Part shown: positions 63,059 to 64,000 of the stretch, piece by piece
How the letters are laid out: each line of letters begins with the position of its first letter
Numbering within the stretch: position 1 is the stretch's first letter
Assembly (NCBI GenBank): GCA_964481705.1
Contig: CAYZUC010000002.1
Location: forward strand, 7,578-71,577
Length of the DNA: 64,000 nt
Direction: 5' to 3'
DNA from: CAYZUC01 sp964481705
Lineage (GTDB): Bacteria > Bacillota > Clostridia > Lachnospirales > Lachnospiraceae
Notes under the pieces: generated by a model
Seen by the model: the letters and a program-made list of their open reading frames with translations, nothing else
Told to the model about the DNA's origin: nothing
Database searches by the model: none
Made by a program: the position numbers and the translations under genes

Positions 63059-63214
63059 TTAACTAGGGGTTCCATTTCCTTCCAATGCTTTAATACATGT
63101 TCTGCAACTCTTGCTCCCTGTGGTATAAAGGTCCTTGGCATCAAGTGCACTGGTAATACACTCAATAATCTCATGATAGTCTATTAATTCATTACAAAGA
63201 TTGCACTCTTTCAT
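63059..63214 (-). pseudogene. HD-GYP-like amino-terminal fragment (51 residues)
   Basis: ATG 63214 follows a GGATGGGG site. The frame reads CNLC, then SALDAKDLYTTG, which resembles the entry motif of HD-GYP phosphodiesterases (ALDAKDPYTAGHS). After that this frame degenerates, whereas the next frame continues with RVAEHVLKHWKEMEP, HD-GYP-like, ending at a stop near 63031. This looks like a frameshifted remnant; a genuine short CxxC peptide is the alternative. Confidence 0.45.
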
Positions 63215-63322
63215 ATCAATCCCCATCCTCACGTATCTTACAGCATATATTAAGTTTGTCGTTAGTTTTCACTAACTCAAGTGTAACACGAATTAATTGT
63301 TTTGTACATACTATCGTCAACT

Positions 63323-63673
63323 TTATCTCTTTCTATGCATACACTGCATGATTCTCCTGTAGCATTCATACACTCCAAATGCTAATGCATATGTAATCAC
63401 ATTAATCAAGATGAATTTCATCGGAGCATTAAATCTCGTTTTCAGCACTTGATACCCTACAACAGTAAGTAACAGCATATGATAGATGTATATGGGATAA
63501 TTAGCCCCGTTTAGGTAGGTCAGGACTTTTGTTTCTTGATTAATATGCTCATTATCACAAAATGCCATTATCGCAAATGGAATAATCATTCTGGATGCCC
63601 TGACACAAATCGTGAGTACAAGAAGCATTAGTCTCCCCCCATCTGTTGTAGTGGACTTAAAATAATTTCTCAT
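63323..63673 (-). pseudogene. Acyltransferase 3 family carboxy-terminal fragment
   Basis: 116 residues. The last 70 (LTYLNGANYPIYIYHMLLL in pieces, then a final hydrophobic segment and YECYRRIMQCMHRKR) match the final helices of OafA/acyltransferase 3 membrane proteins, which normally have about 350 residues. The amino part has no counterpart and overlaps the NYN fragment. No ribosome site is evident before the ATG. A 5'-deleted remnant. Confidence 0.6.
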
Positions 63674-63947
63674 AATTGAAGAATTCCGTTTTTTCCTTCA
63701 ATTGTTTGGATGCATTCCCTTTCCCATATACAATTACCCTTTTTCCTTCACTTTTCAATCTTTCAATCAATTCCAAGTAATCACCATCTGAGGTCATGAA
63801 ACAGTAAATTGTAATTTCCTTGAATTTTTGTTCCGACAGTAGTTTTTCAACACCGGAAATAATTTTATTATCAACCTTATTTTTTGAAGGTTCTCCCTCA
63901 ATCCAGTGCTTATGAATCTTGTAATCAATTACACCATTCCATTTCTG
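63657..63947 (-). pseudogene. NYN/PIN-like domain fragment lacking its amino end
   Basis: About 96 codons open, ending at TAA 63657-63659. The protein reads FMTSDGDYLELIERLKSEGK followed by RVIVYGKGNASKQLKEK, the conserved core of NYN (LabA/DUF88) ribonuclease-like domains. Two in-frame stops lie immediately upstream (TAG, TAA around 63948-63953), and no start codon precedes the core, so the amino third with the first catalytic Asp is missing or frameshifted. Confidence 0.6.
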
Positions 63948-64000
63948 TTACTAATTCCATGAGTTGTCGCCGAATTGCTCTTACTCACTGTCAGCAGATT

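Overview
This window reads as chromosomal DNA from an anaerobic, low-to-mid GC Firmicute, most likely a Lachnospiraceae-type gut clostridium. The reasons are strong purine-rich ribosome sites, TTGACA/TATAAT promoters, [FeFe]-hydrogenase and ferredoxin-rich energy genes, EFR1-type flavodoxin-ferredoxins, CprABC-like lantibiotic immunity and no aerobic respiratory genes. No rRNA, tRNA, IS element or CRISPR array was seen. No gene-free stretch exceeds about 300 bases. There is one 10-N assembly gap at 32825-32834.

Positions 1-36790 form a purine and molybdenum supercluster. On the left, ssnA (cut by the window edge) diverges from a ygeX-ygeY-ygeW-arcC operon, the genes linked to anaerobic purine/uric acid breakdown with ATP made through carbamoyl phosphate. 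A secreted DUF4874/DUF4832 protein separates these from a minus-strand array. That array holds a four-gene formate dehydrogenase/[FeFe]-hydrogenase set resembling hydrogen-dependent CO2 reductase (HDCR), cofactor-maturation fusions (MoeA-MobB, FdhD-MobA), a six-PAS hybrid kinase, a domain-swapped XdhC, a three-subunit xanthine dehydrogenase-type enzyme and a selenium-dependent-type xanthine dehydrogenase. Upstream lies a molybdenum operon: modE-like regulator, a MoeA-like protein, moaC, moaA, a MOSC-MogA fusion and modABC. A site matching the E. coli ModE operator (CGTTAT-N12-ATAACG) sits in front of it. A MocA-like nucleotidyltransferase and an RnfC/PrdC-like ferredoxin protein follow. Together the genes suggest molybdate import, cofactor synthesis, purine hydroxylation, ring degradation and carbamoyl-phosphate ATP. 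Formate from purine one-carbon units could be exchanged with H2/CO2, with a FocA-type formate channel at 47.5 kb.

Positions 36837-52117 are accessory: TetR and PadR regulators with flavodoxin-ferredoxin proteins (one truncated), an orphan HipA-like kinase, a CprABC-like antimicrobial-peptide ABC transporter with a divergent two-component system and helically phased repeats, and a MarR-CDF-DtxR metal operon. The FocA channel follows, with a previously uncalled 52-residue membrane protein overlapping its 3' end, then a LysR regulator and an ArsR-methyltransferase-membrane protein-metallo-hydrolase operon.

Positions 52348-64000 hold an orphan solute-binding lipoprotein with a hybrid kinase and a diguanylate cyclase, two TetR-controlled hydrolase units with recognisable operators, a rubredoxin/glutamate-synthase-like flavoprotein, and a decayed right edge with HD-GYP-like, acyltransferase and NYN fragments. 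Sequence motifs support the family calls. Pathway assignments are inferred from gene order and known families; no searches were run.
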